A DNA stretch of 64,000 bases from CAZEMR01 sp964513465. Its GTDB lineage: Bacteria; Bacteroidota; Ignavibacteria; Kapaibacteriales; UBA2268. Positions 8,461-17,051 of this stretch are shown in pieces. The stretch covers positions 13,799-77,798 of the forward strand of contig CAZEMR010000006.1 of the NCBI GenBank assembly GCA_964513465.1, in the 5' to 3' direction. Numbering within the stretch: the stretch's first letter is position 1; each line of letters starts with the position of its first letter. Position numbers and translations under genes: made by a program. The notes under the pieces are model-generated. The model was not told the DNA's origin. It searched no databases and saw only the letters and a program-made list of their open reading frames with translations.

Positions 8461-9039
8461 TCAGCTGCCTTTGGCGCTTGCTTTATCCGGCGCCATCACC
8501 ACAGAAAGGTTTCTGCCTTCGAATTTCATCGGCGAATCCACCTTGGCTATATCGCTCATAGCATCCACGAATCGCAGGAGCAGCTCTTTGCCGATCTCCT
8601 GATGTGTTATCTCGCGTCCGCGGAACATAACGGTGGCTTTGACTTTATTGCCGTCTTTGATGAACTCCCGGGCGTGGCGGGTTTTGAAGTTGAAATCATG
8701 AGTAGCTGTGCGCCACTTGAAGCGGATTTCCTTCATTTGCTGCTGCTGCTGCTGCTTGCGCTGGTGTTTTTCTTTTTTCTGCTGCTCGTAGGCAAACTTG
8801 CCGTAGTCGATAATCTTGCATACCGGCGGTTTGGCCTTGGGAGCAATTTCCACGAGATCCTTGCTGCGATCCTCGGCGAGCCGGATTGCTTCCTGGACGG
8901 TAAATATACCCAGTTGGGCTCCGTCCTCTTCAACTACTCTTACTTCTTTGGCGCGAATGGCTTCGTTGACTCGATTGCGGGGACCTTTGCTTCCGCGTCC
9001 GCGGGGACCGCCGCCATAAGGTGAGAATGAAACTTTCAA
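8461..9039 (-). CDS. infC: Translation initiation factor IF-3, TTG start
   Basis: 192 residues. The core starts at RVNEAIRAKEVRVV, continues with KPPVCKIIDYGKF, then a glutamine-rich linker (a run of seven Q) and the C-terminal domain with KATVMFRGREITH. IF-3 checks start-codon and initiator-tRNA pairing on the 30S subunit. The start is a TTG at 9039: an in-frame TAA directly precedes it, AAGGA sits 5 bases upstream, and no ATG or GTG occurs before the conserved core. Non-canonical starts are a known feature of infC, where they allow IF-3 to repress its own synthesis. First gene of the operon. A possible TAnnTTTG promoter lies at 9098-9105. Confidence 0.95.
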   Translation of the reverse strand: MKVSFSPYGGGPRGRGSKGPRNRVNEAIRAKEVRVVEEDGAQLGIFTVQEAIRLAEDRSKDLVEIAPKAKPPVCKIIDYGKFAYEQQKKEKHQRKQQQQQQMKEIRFKWRTATHDFNFKTRHAREFIKDGNKVKATVMFRGREITHQEIGKELLLRFVDAMSDIAKVDSPMKFEGRNLSVVMAPDKASAKGS

Positions 9040-9097
9040 TTATTTCCTTTTTGTTTGTGAATGAATATTCCTTTTCCACATATATTATCAGGAACGA

Positions 9098-9105
9098 CAA
9101 AAATA
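9098..9105 (-). promoter_or_regulatory. Candidate -7 element of the infC operon promoter
   Basis: Minus-strand TATTTTTG fits the Bacteroidota -7 consensus TAnnTTTG, with a TTTG about 22 bases upstream at the place of a -33 element. It lies 58 bases before the infC start. Confidence 0.35.
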
Positions 9106-9159
9106 TAGAATAATTTGAAATTAATTGCAAAAAAATATTAGATTTTCATAGGATTTACC

Positions 9160-9167
9160 TAAATTTG
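9160..9167 (+). promoter_or_regulatory. Candidate -7 element of the lysS promoter
   Basis: TAAATTTG matches TAnnTTTG and lies 41 bases before the lysS ATG. No convincing -33 element is visible. Confidence 0.35.
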
Positions 9168-9208
9168 AAGATTATTTTGTTACTATTCATTAATTCTGAC
9201 TAATTGCT

Positions 9209-10735
9209 ATGCCGGAACTTTCGATTAACGACCAGATAAAAAGACGCCGCGAAGAGCTCGAATTGCTCGAACAGCAGGGCATCGATCCCTATCCGCATTT
9301 TTTCGATAAAACCCATTTCGCAGGCGATATCCTCCGCGAATTCTCCGACGAAAGCCCCGACGAATTCAAAAATATCGCAGTAGCCGGACGAATCATGAGC
9401 ATTCGCAAAATGGGCAAGGCCAGCTTCTGCCATATCCAGGATCAGACCGGCAGAATTCAAATATATATGCGTAAGAACGAATTGCCGGAGTTCTACGAAG
9501 CACTGAAACTGCTCGATATAGGTGATTTCATCGGAGTCAAAGGATTCGTTTTCCGCACCCGCACCGGCGAGGTAAGCGTCCACGCCGAAGAGGTCGAAGT
9601 GCTGGCCAAATCACTGCGGCCGATCCCGGTGCCCAAAGAGGAAAAGGACGAAGAGGGCAATGTGGTGATTCACGACGCTTTCGTCGATAAAGAGCTGCGC
9701 TACCGCCGCCGCTATGTCGATCTTATCGTCAATCCGCGAGTGCGCAATACATTTATTCTGCGATCGAAGATTATCGCCCGGATGAGGCGCTATTTCGACG
9801 ACCGCGGCTGGCTCGAGGTCGAGACCCCCATTCTTCAGCCGATTTATGGCGGCGCCACCGCCCGCCCCTTTCTTACGCACCACAACGCGCTGGATTTCGA
9901 TCTTTATCTGCGAATCGCCGACGAGCTTTACCTCAAACGGCTTATCGTAGGCGGATTCGAAGGGGTTTACGAAATAAGCAAAAATTTTCGCAACGAGGGC
10001 ATGGACAAAATGCACAATCCCGAATTCACCGCGATGGAGATTTATATCGCCTATCGGGATTATAACTGGATGATGGACATGACCGAAGACCTCATCCGCA
10101 CACTCGCCAATGACGTGCTCGGCGCAACCGAGGTGCGGCTGGGCGAAAACGTGGTGGACTTCGGCAAGCCGTTCCGCCGCGCAAAAATGTTCGATTTATA
10201 TAAAGAATACACCGGCCGCGACCTTTACGGCAAATCGCGCGAGGAATTGCTCGCAATCGCCAAAGAGCTCGAAGTCGAGGTCGACGACGCCGCAAGCGCA
10301 ATGAAGATACTCGACGAAATATTCGGCGAAAAGGTAGAGCCGAATCTGATCCAGCCCACATTCGTGGTGGACTACCCGATTGAGATGTCGCCGCTTGCCA
10401 AGAAACATCGCGAGGGTAACGACCGCATAGTCGAACGCTTCGAATTATTCGTGAACGGCTCCGAGGTGGCCAATTCGTTCACCGAGCTGAACGACCCGCG
10501 CGACCAGCGCTCGCGGCTCGAGGAGCAGGCGCTCATCCGCGCAGCCGGCGACGACGAGGCGATGATTATCGACGAGGACTTCCTCTATGCGCTCGAGACC
10601 GGAATGCCGCCGACGGCGGGCCTCGGCATCGGGGTCGACCGCCTGGTAATGCTTCTTACCGGCGAGCCATCGATCCGCGACGTGCTGCTTTTCCCGCAGA
10701 TGCGCCCCGAACGCAAGGAAAAGCCAGGGGAATGA
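9209..10735 (+). CDS. lysS: Lysine-tRNA ligase, class II
   Basis: 508 residues. An N-terminal OB-fold anticodon-binding domain (VAGRIMSIRKMGKASFCHIQD, about residues 57-77) is followed by the class II catalytic core: RYRRRYVDLI, motif 2 with FRNEGMDKMHNPEFTAMEIY, and motif 3 GLGIGVDRLVMLLTGEPSIRDVL. It charges tRNA(Lys) in the cytoplasm. Its start has no Shine-Dalgarno sequence, as for several genes here. It is transcribed divergently from infC and ends before an AT-rich spacer with a 31-bp direct repeat and a terminator. Confidence 0.97.
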   Translation: MPELSINDQIKRRREELELLEQQGIDPYPHFFDKTHFAGDILREFSDESPDEFKNIAVAGRIMSIRKMGKASFCHIQDQTGRIQIYMRKNELPEFYEALKLLDIGDFIGVKGFVFRTRTGEVSVHAEEVEVLAKSLRPIPVPKEEKDEEGNVVIHDAFVDKELRYRRRYVDLIVNPRVRNTFILRSKIIARMRRYFDDRGWLEVETPILQPIYGGATARPFLTHHNALDFDLYLRIADELYLKRLIVGGFEGVYEISKNFRNEGMDKMHNPEFTAMEIYIAYRDYNWMMDMTEDLIRTLANDVLGATEVRLGENVVDFGKPFRRAKMFDLYKEYTGRDLYGKSREELLAIAKELEVEVDDAASAMKILDEIFGEKVEPNLIQPTFVVDYPIEMSPLAKKHREGNDRIVERFELFVNGSEVANSFTELNDPRDQRSRLEEQALIRAAGDDEAMIIDEDFLYALETGMPPTAGLGIGVDRLVMLLTGEPSIRDVLLFPQMRPERKEKPGE

Positions 10736-10741
10736 TAGATA

Positions 10742-10839
10742 ATAAATAATGATATATATTTAAAATAAAAGCCAGATGAATGATCCCGAGAGCAAGAAAG
10801 TATTCCATATAAATAATGATATATATTTAAAATAAAAGC
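10742..10839. repeat. 31-bp direct repeat, two copies, downstream of lysS
   Basis: The same 31 bases (beginning ATAAATAATGATATATATTT and ending AAAAGC) occur at 10742-10772 and 10809-10839, 67 bases apart start to start. The second copy runs into the left arm of the lysS terminator, so this is probably a local duplication of the terminator entrance. Confidence 0.9.
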
Positions 10840-10872
10840 TGTGCTTCGTTAATCCGGAGACAGCTTTTTTAA
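10834..10872. terminator. Bidirectional terminator between lysS and the DUF1579-like gene
   Basis: Stem AAAAGCTGT (10834-10842) with ACAGCTTTT (10860-10868), continuing into T residues. It can serve both converging genes. Confidence 0.75.
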
Positions 10873-10893
10873 AATATAAGATACTTTATTTTT

Positions 10894-11475
10894 CTATTCG
10901 ATTTTTACATACTGGAATTCGAGGAGTTTCATTTCGGCATCGTCCTTTTGGATATACATTTCGAGGATGTATTTGTCCTCGCGTTCGAAGCGCAGGGTTA
11001 CACGGTAAGGAATCTGCTTTTCCTCGATTGGATTATAATCCTCGCCATGGAAGGTATAAACGCCTGTCGAATCGCTATATTCGCCAATTGCGTAATAAGC
11101 GCCTGTGCGGCTTGCATCGATATAGTAAAATGTATATTTCTTGCGGGCGGCGTCATAGCCTATGGTCATCCGCATATTCAGCTTCATGTGCTCATAAATC
11201 ATCATCCCATGCATATCGAGAAATTTATTCTGCAAAATTATTTCGTTCTCGGTCTCGCCCTTGCCGTAGGTTGGCGATGTGTAAGGATCGATCGAATTGA
11301 TCCGGTAAAGCAGCCGCCATTTTCCGACGAATTTCTCCAGTAGTTTGTGATTCGGACCGGCCATATTCAGCCCGGCGAGCTCGTAAGGATCGGGGTTGCC
11401 GCCGGTTTGCGCGGGCAGTTCCGGGGCAAGTGCGATTGCCAGAACAGCTATAAATAATTTAATTTTGAGAGACAT
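10894..11475 (-). CDS. Exported protein resembling the DUF1579 family
   Basis: 193 residues from the ATG at 11475, which has GGAG 7 bases upstream; a TTG two codons earlier is less likely. It has a signal peptide (MSLKIKLFIAVLAIALAPELPAQ), so it is expected in the periplasm or outside. The mature part follows the DUF1579 pattern: LEKFVGKWR at about residue 45, then an antiparallel strand series with EIILQNKFLDMHG, MTIGYDAARKKYTFYYID and LRFEREDKYILEMY. That fold is a small lipocalin-like beta barrel. Its function is not known. It appears to be a single-gene unit between two terminator or promoter regions. Confidence 0.7.
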   Translation of the reverse strand: MSLKIKLFIAVLAIALAPELPAQTGGNPDPYELAGLNMAGPNHKLLEKFVGKWRLLYRINSIDPYTSPTYGKGETENEIILQNKFLDMHGMMIYEHMKLNMRMTIGYDAARKKYTFYYIDASRTGAYYAIGEYSDSTGVYTFHGEDYNPIEEKQIPYRVTLRFEREDKYILEMYIQKDDAEMKLLEFQYVKIE

Positions 11476-11518
11476 AGTCAATCTCCGGAATTATTCGGAT
11501 AATTTATTAAAATAATAA

Positions 11519-14065
11519 TTAGCTAGCCATTTCTTCCACCAGCGCGGGGAATTCATCGAGCAAGTCGCCGAGCTTATCGGCATCCTTGCCGCCGGCGGTT
11601 GCCATGTGGGGCTTGCCGCCGCCACCGCCGCCAATCTTTTTGGCAGCCGCACCGACCAGTTTGCCGGCCGGGAGCTTTTTCTTTAGGTCATCGGTCACCG
11701 TGCAGATGAGCTGGACTTTATCGTCTTTTGTGACTGCCAGCAGGGCAACGCCGTTCTCTTTTAATTGGATGCGCAGATTCTCGGCAATATTGCGCATTTC
11801 GTCCACACCTTCAGCCTCAATCTGCCGGGCAATCACTCGGATGCCCCCAACTTCGCGAGCGGAGTCGATCCAGTCGCTCATTTCGCCCTTTACTTCGTCC
11901 ATTTTGAGGGATTGAATCTGCTTTTCGAGCTTACGGATTTTCTCGTAAAGCGTGGAGGCTTCGTGGTCTTTTTCCGCGATCTTGTCGATCAGTCCGTATA
12001 TATATTCCTCGACTCGTTCGCCGGTGATGGCCTCGATCCGCCGCACTCCTGCGGCGATTGAGGATTCCGAGGTGATTTTCAGAAAACCGATCTCGCTCGT
12101 ATTGCTGACGTGGGTGCCTCCGCAAAGCTCCTGCGAGAATTGCGGGTCCATCGAGATCACGCGTACGGTTTCGCCGTATTTATCGCCGAAGAACATCTTT
12201 ACCTTCGGATTCTTGCGGGCCTCGTCGAGCGCGAGAACTTCTGTGGATATTTTATGATTTTCGAGAATTTTGCGATTGGCCATGGCCTCGATCCGCCGCA
12301 GCTCGTCATTGGTCACCTTTTCGAAATGATTGAAATCAAAGCGCAGGTAATCCGGCGCAACGAGCGATCCGGACTGCTGGACGTGGGTGCCGAGCACATT
12401 GCGCAGCGCCTCGTGCAGCAGATGAGTCGCCGAATGGTTGCGCATAATGGCGCGGCGCCGCTGTTCGTCGACTTCGGCGTAAGCGGTCGCACCCGTAAGG
12501 TCTTCGAGGTCGCGGTCGCAGATATGAACAATCGCGTTGCCGGATTTGCGGACGTCGGTAACGCTGTATTTCTCGCCGCCGAGCGTGATTGTGCCGGTGT
12601 CGGCCACCTGACCGCCGGATTCGGCATAGAAAGGCGTTTTGTCGAGCACAACCTGATTTTCCTTTATATATAATACGCGGCCCTCGGCCGAAAGCGTGTC
12701 ATATCCGATAAATTCGGAGCTTTCGGTGATTTCGGGCAGCTCCACTTCCTGCGATTTTACTTTGCGGGCCTCGCGCGAGCGGCGTTTCTGCTCGGCCATG
12801 TGTTCGTCGAATCCTGCGCGATCGACCGCCAGGCCATTCTCGCGGGCGAGCAGTTCGGTCAGATCGACCGGGAATCCGAATGTGTCATAAAGCTGGAATG
12901 CTTCGGCTCCGGGTATGGTCGTTTTGCCGGATGCTTCCAGATCCTTGCGGATATTTTCGAATTTGTCGAGTCCGCGGTCGAGCGTTACGAGGAAGCTCTC
13001 CTCTTCGGCGCGGACGACCTTTTCGATGGCTGCCTGCTGCTGGACGAGTTCGGGAAACATATCGCCCATGGTTTCGACCAATACCTTTACTAATTTATGT
13101 AATACGGGTTCGCGAAATCCCAGATTGCGGGCGTAGCGCGATCCGCGGCGGAGAATGCGGCGCAGAACGTAGCCGCGGCCTTCGTTGCCCGGAAGCGCGC
13201 CGTCGGCGATTGCGAAGCTGAGAGTGCGGATGTGGTCGGCGCAGACCCTCATGGCGGTGCCGTCCGGGTGGCTCAGATCGCGGGAATATTTCCGTCCGCT
13301 GAGATTTTCCATTTCGGAAATTACCGGCATAAATACGTCGGTGTCGTAATTCGAATCAACGCCCTGGATCACTGAGCAGATACGCTCGAATCCCATTCCT
13401 GTATCGACGTGTTTGTCGCGGAGATCCTCGAGCTGGCCGTTCGCCTTGCGATTATATTGAATAAAAACGAGGTTCCAGATTTCGATTACCTCCGGCTGGC
13501 CGGCGTTGACGAGCGGGCCGCCCGAAAGGTCGGGGGTGCGGTCGTAGTGGATTTCGCTGCAGGGGCCGCAGGGTCCGGTTTCGCCCATTTCCCAGAAATT
13601 ATCCTTCTCGTCGAAGCGGTGGATGCGGCTTTCCGGCAGGTATGATTTCCATAATTCATAGGCCTCGTCATCGGTGCGGAATACCGTTGCGTGCAGGCGT
13701 TCGGGGTCGAGCTTCCATACTTTGGTGAGCAGCTCCCATGCCCATTCGATAGCCTCGGGCTTATAATAATCGCCGAAGCTCCAGTTGCCCAGCATTTCGA
13801 AAAATGTATGGTGATATGTGTCGCGGCCGACTTCCTCCAGATCGTTATGCTTGCCGCTTACGCGGATGCACTTCTGGGTATCGGCGGCGCGGCTGTACTC
13901 CGGCTGGCGGATCGCAAGGAAGATGTCCTTGAACTGGTTCATGCCCGCATTTGTGAATAAAAGCGTGGGATCGCCGTGCGGCACTACCGGCGCGCTGGGC
14001 ACAATCCGATGTTCTTTTGCTGAAAAATAATCCAAAAATGATTGTCTGATTTCCTGAGATGTCAT
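11519..14065 (-). CDS. alaS: Alanine-tRNA ligase
   Basis: 848 residues. The class II catalytic domain is N-terminal (SFLDYFSAKEHRIVPSAPVVPHGDPTLLFTNAGM start, with FEMLGNWSFGDYY). The editing domain has the zinc motifs HSATHLLHEALR (HxxxH) and CGGTHV. A coiled coil leads to the C-Ala domain, which ends with a glycine-rich stretch (KKIGGGGGGKPHMATAGG). It charges tRNA(Ala) and clears mischarged Ser and Gly. AGGAA a few bases before the ATG supports the start. Length and motifs are complete. Confidence 0.97.
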   Translation of the reverse strand: MTSQEIRQSFLDYFSAKEHRIVPSAPVVPHGDPTLLFTNAGMNQFKDIFLAIRQPEYSRAADTQKCIRVSGKHNDLEEVGRDTYHHTFFEMLGNWSFGDYYKPEAIEWAWELLTKVWKLDPERLHATVFRTDDEAYELWKSYLPESRIHRFDEKDNFWEMGETGPCGPCSEIHYDRTPDLSGGPLVNAGQPEVIEIWNLVFIQYNRKANGQLEDLRDKHVDTGMGFERICSVIQGVDSNYDTDVFMPVISEMENLSGRKYSRDLSHPDGTAMRVCADHIRTLSFAIADGALPGNEGRGYVLRRILRRGSRYARNLGFREPVLHKLVKVLVETMGDMFPELVQQQAAIEKVVRAEEESFLVTLDRGLDKFENIRKDLEASGKTTIPGAEAFQLYDTFGFPVDLTELLARENGLAVDRAGFDEHMAEQKRRSREARKVKSQEVELPEITESSEFIGYDTLSAEGRVLYIKENQVVLDKTPFYAESGGQVADTGTITLGGEKYSVTDVRKSGNAIVHICDRDLEDLTGATAYAEVDEQRRRAIMRNHSATHLLHEALRNVLGTHVQQSGSLVAPDYLRFDFNHFEKVTNDELRRIEAMANRKILENHKISTEVLALDEARKNPKVKMFFGDKYGETVRVISMDPQFSQELCGGTHVSNTSEIGFLKITSESSIAAGVRRIEAITGERVEEYIYGLIDKIAEKDHEASTLYEKIRKLEKQIQSLKMDEVKGEMSDWIDSAREVGGIRVIARQIEAEGVDEMRNIAENLRIQLKENGVALLAVTKDDKVQLICTVTDDLKKKLPAGKLVGAAAKKIGGGGGGKPHMATAGGKDADKLGDLLDEFPALVEEMAS

Positions 14066-14113
14066 TTTTCCTGACTTTCCGATTTATTTATATATAATAA
14101 TTCTCTAAAACTA

Positions 14114-15406
14114 TTACTCGCGGCGGCGGGCGATCCACCACAGCGAAGCGCCTATGAGCAAAGGATATACGGGATTCATCATCCGGTATTCGTAGAGCAG
14201 CGCGGCGGCCAGCAATATTTTGTAAACCACTGCGGCGGCGGCAACTGCCCGAAGCGGCGGAGATAATTGCTTCGTGAATATAAGCCACATAAAAATCGCC
14301 AGCGCCCCTAAGAAAATTGGGACGAAAATCGCCTGAATTAATTTCTCAATCGCTAGCGGAACCGATTCGCCGGCAGGCAGATCGAGCATTGCGCCGATTT
14401 TTCCGCCGATGCCCGGCGCGCCGGATATTTCGTGGTTGATCTCGTAGCGGCGGTCGAATCCGATGGCCAGCCCTGCGTATTCGCCGGTATAAACCCCGCC
14501 CTTTGCAATTGAAAATAAATTATATGCAATCTTCTTTGCGTATTCCACCGGGCTTGATTTAATTGACTCGAAAAACTCATGCTTAAGCAGGCTGTCGCCC
14601 CTCGCCGAGTACGGATTGTCGATGCCGCGGCTGCGAGCGAATTTGATGGCGGTTTCGTCGCGCGCGGCTATGCCCCATGCGTTGCCGGGTAGCTGCCCGA
14701 GCGAGATATAGGCTACCCCGCCGCCATTGGTCGCAGTCAGCCGGAAATCGTCGGTATAAGCCTTCGATCCGATCGCCCAGGGCGCCAGCAGGAAAAGCAT
14801 TACCGCATAAGCAGCAATGGTTTGCACGAAGTGCTGCTGGATCCGCCGACGGTCGAAAACAAGCGCCCCCACAATAACAAACCCCGGCAGATACAGAAAA
14901 TCCGAGCGGAAATTCGAAGCCAGCCCGAGCATCAATCCGGCAGCCAGCATATGCTTCATTTTTTCGGAATCAATATATTTTAAATGGTAATAAATATAAG
15001 CAATTATGAAAAATGCCGCAGGCGCGTCGGGCCAGCGCACCGACATAAACGCCAGCCAGGGCAGCCACAGCGGGATATGCCATAGCCGCTCGCGAACGCC
15101 GAACATGCGATAAACGAGATTGACCGCGATGACCGCCATCGCAAGCTGAACGGCGAGCGCAATCAGACCATCGGCGCCGGCGGCGGCATCCGGAATCAGC
15201 ATAAGCGAATACCCCCAGAGGGGATAGGTCGCCTGCGCATCGTCGAACCAGACGTGGGTATAGCCCTCGCCATCGATTATATTCTGCGCGGCCGGAAGCA
15301 ACACTTCGCGGAATGTGCCCTGCTGATTGACATGCCCCCAGTTAAGCGCAAATATCGCAATCGCGGCGGCGATCAGCCAGATATTAAATTTTCTGCCGGT
15401 ATTCAA
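14114..15406 (-). CDS. Multi-pass membrane protein, glycosyltransferase GT39/83-like
   Basis: 430 residues with about 9-10 hydrophobic segments. The first segment (about residues 8-24) is followed by an exterior loop with FREVLLPAAQNIIDGEGY and DDAQATYPLWGY; the C terminus is cytoplasmic and basic (IARRRE). The topology and the acidic residues in the first loop resemble lipid-linked-sugar glycosyltransferases of the ArnT/PMT type, but no decisive motif is seen. The start is a TTG at 15406: no ATG is available before the first membrane segment, and a stop codon lies three codons upstream. It may add sugars to surface glycans from a polyprenyl donor. It has no close operon partner. Confidence 0.55.
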   Translation of the reverse strand: MNTGRKFNIWLIAAAIAIFALNWGHVNQQGTFREVLLPAAQNIIDGEGYTHVWFDDAQATYPLWGYSLMLIPDAAAGADGLIALAVQLAMAVIAVNLVYRMFGVRERLWHIPLWLPWLAFMSVRWPDAPAAFFIIAYIYYHLKYIDSEKMKHMLAAGLMLGLASNFRSDFLYLPGFVIVGALVFDRRRIQQHFVQTIAAYAVMLFLLAPWAIGSKAYTDDFRLTATNGGGVAYISLGQLPGNAWGIAARDETAIKFARSRGIDNPYSARGDSLLKHEFFESIKSSPVEYAKKIAYNLFSIAKGGVYTGEYAGLAIGFDRRYEINHEISGAPGIGGKIGAMLDLPAGESVPLAIEKLIQAIFVPIFLGALAIFMWLIFTKQLSPPLRAVAAAAVVYKILLAAALLYEYRMMNPVYPLLIGASLWWIARRRE

Positions 15407-15640
15407 TTTTCGTTATTAAATATTTATAAAGTATGCAAATTAAGCATTTTCCGAAAAATCTCAATATTCCGGTTTAACTATGGATCAAAATCGGGCGAAA
15501 TCATTAATTTTAACTGAATTCCGAAATTTTTTCCGAGTGCTTCGTCAATATATTTTATAAGGCAATTCTCATATTTCCAAAAACTGTTCCACTCAAATAT
15601 TAGCTACTATTTCTAATAAATTACCACGGAGGTTTAATTT

Positions 15641-16930
15641 ATGGCTTCTGATACTTATGATATTCCACGCATCCAGGATGTCGATCTTCGCGGCAAGGTC
15701 GTGCTCGTCCGCGTTGACCATAACGTCGTCAAAAAGGGCGTCATCCAGGACCCATTCCGCATCGAATCCACCTATGGCACGCTTTTCTATCTGAATGCAA
15801 AAGGCGCCAAAATCATACTTATGAGTCACGTCGGGCGGCCGCGCAATAAGAAGACCGGCGAAATCACCATCGACGAATCCACTTCGGTCGGGCCAATCGT
15901 CGAATACCTCGAGGACAAGCTGCATATTAATTTCGAAATCCCTGAATTTTATAAAGATGAGAAAAAGGGATATATCGGAATAGAAACAAATATCAACCAC
16001 CTGCTGCGCGATCTGAAAGAGGACAAAATCGACGGCATATACCTGCCCAACACCCGCTGGTTCTGGGGCGAAGAGGCCAAAGGCGAGGATGCCGAACGAT
16101 TTGCCAACCAGCTTGCCGGACTGGCCGATATTTATGTAAACGACGCTTTCGGTTCGTGGCGGCCTCATGCCTCGACCTACGACGTCGCCAAATACCTGCC
16201 GCACTATGCCGGATACCTGATGCAGAAGGAGATCAAAAACCTCCGCAGGATTTACCAGCCCGAGCGGCCATTCGTGGCAGTCGTCGCAGGCGCAAAATTC
16301 GACACCAAGATCGACACGCTGAAGCCGATACTCGACCAGGCGGACTACCTCGTTATGGGCGGCGTTATGTATAATGTATATATGGCCGCAAAATACGGCC
16401 TCAAAATCAAAGGCGTCAGCGAAGAAGACAAGAAGCTCGCAAAAGGGTTCATCGAGGACACAAAGCAGCACAAGGACAAGATTATCGAGCTGCCGTATGT
16501 GATCGAATCCGAAACAATGGACGAACACGACGAAAGCCGCGCAAAGGTCGTCAAAGTCGACGATCTCTCGCCCGGCAGCGAGCTGAATTATATATTGGAT
16601 ATTTCTAAAAAATCATTCGAAACCCAAAAGGTGCGCGACGTATTCAGCAATGCGCGTACGATATTCGTCAACGCCGTGATGGGCTATACGCCCCACTTCA
16701 ACGAGGGAACGATCGCGCTCGACGAACTGATCCACGAGAACAAACAGGCGATGAAATACTACGCCGGCGGCGATACGCTCCACGAATTCAAGCGGCTTCT
16801 GCCGGGGCTATATTTCTCGGTGAAGGACGACAAGAAGTACTATCTTTTCACCGGCGGCGGCGCCGTACTCAAAGCAATCCAGGAGGGCACGCCCATGGGA
16901 ATGGAGCCGATCAAAATCCTTACGGAATAG
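15641..16930 (+). CDS. pgk: Phosphoglycerate kinase, divergent
   Basis: 429 residues, slightly longer than usual (about 395). The pgk order of motifs is intact but most are altered: VRVDHNVV for VRVDFNVP, SHVGRP, LPNTRWFWGEE for LENxRFxxEE, DAFGSWRPHAST for DAFGxAHRAHAS, GAKFDTKI for GAKVSDKI, MGGVMYNVY for GGGMAxTF, MGYTPHFNEGT for MGVFE, AGGDT for GGGDT, and FTGGGAVL. The substrate-binding arginines and histidine and the lysine of GAKxxxK appear to be kept. It moves phosphate between 1,3-bisphosphoglycerate and ADP in glycolysis. GGAGG 9 bases before the ATG supports the start. gap follows 120 bases later. The call as a kinase is firm; full activity is inferred. Confidence 0.88.
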   Translation: MASDTYDIPRIQDVDLRGKVVLVRVDHNVVKKGVIQDPFRIESTYGTLFYLNAKGAKIILMSHVGRPRNKKTGEITIDESTSVGPIVEYLEDKLHINFEIPEFYKDEKKGYIGIETNINHLLRDLKEDKIDGIYLPNTRWFWGEEAKGEDAERFANQLAGLADIYVNDAFGSWRPHASTYDVAKYLPHYAGYLMQKEIKNLRRIYQPERPFVAVVAGAKFDTKIDTLKPILDQADYLVMGGVMYNVYMAAKYGLKIKGVSEEDKKLAKGFIEDTKQHKDKIIELPYVIESETMDEHDESRAKVVKVDDLSPGSELNYILDISKKSFETQKVRDVFSNARTIFVNAVMGYTPHFNEGTIALDELIHENKQAMKYYAGGDTLHEFKRLLPGLYFSVKDDKKYYLFTGGGAVLKAIQEGTPMGMEPIKILTE

Positions 16931-17051
16931 TCATTTGAAGCGGCGAAAGCGGCATTTTTCACCAAATTTTGCTTAGTTTGACCATTTTTTTTCATTATCT
17001 TTATAAATTGTAATCCTGCAATTTTTGGTAAACTTAAAAAGGGTTAAAATA

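Noticed and set aside
10742..10839. CRISPR-like array
   Set aside because: Only two AT-rich copies with one spacer, no cas genes, and overlap with a terminator.
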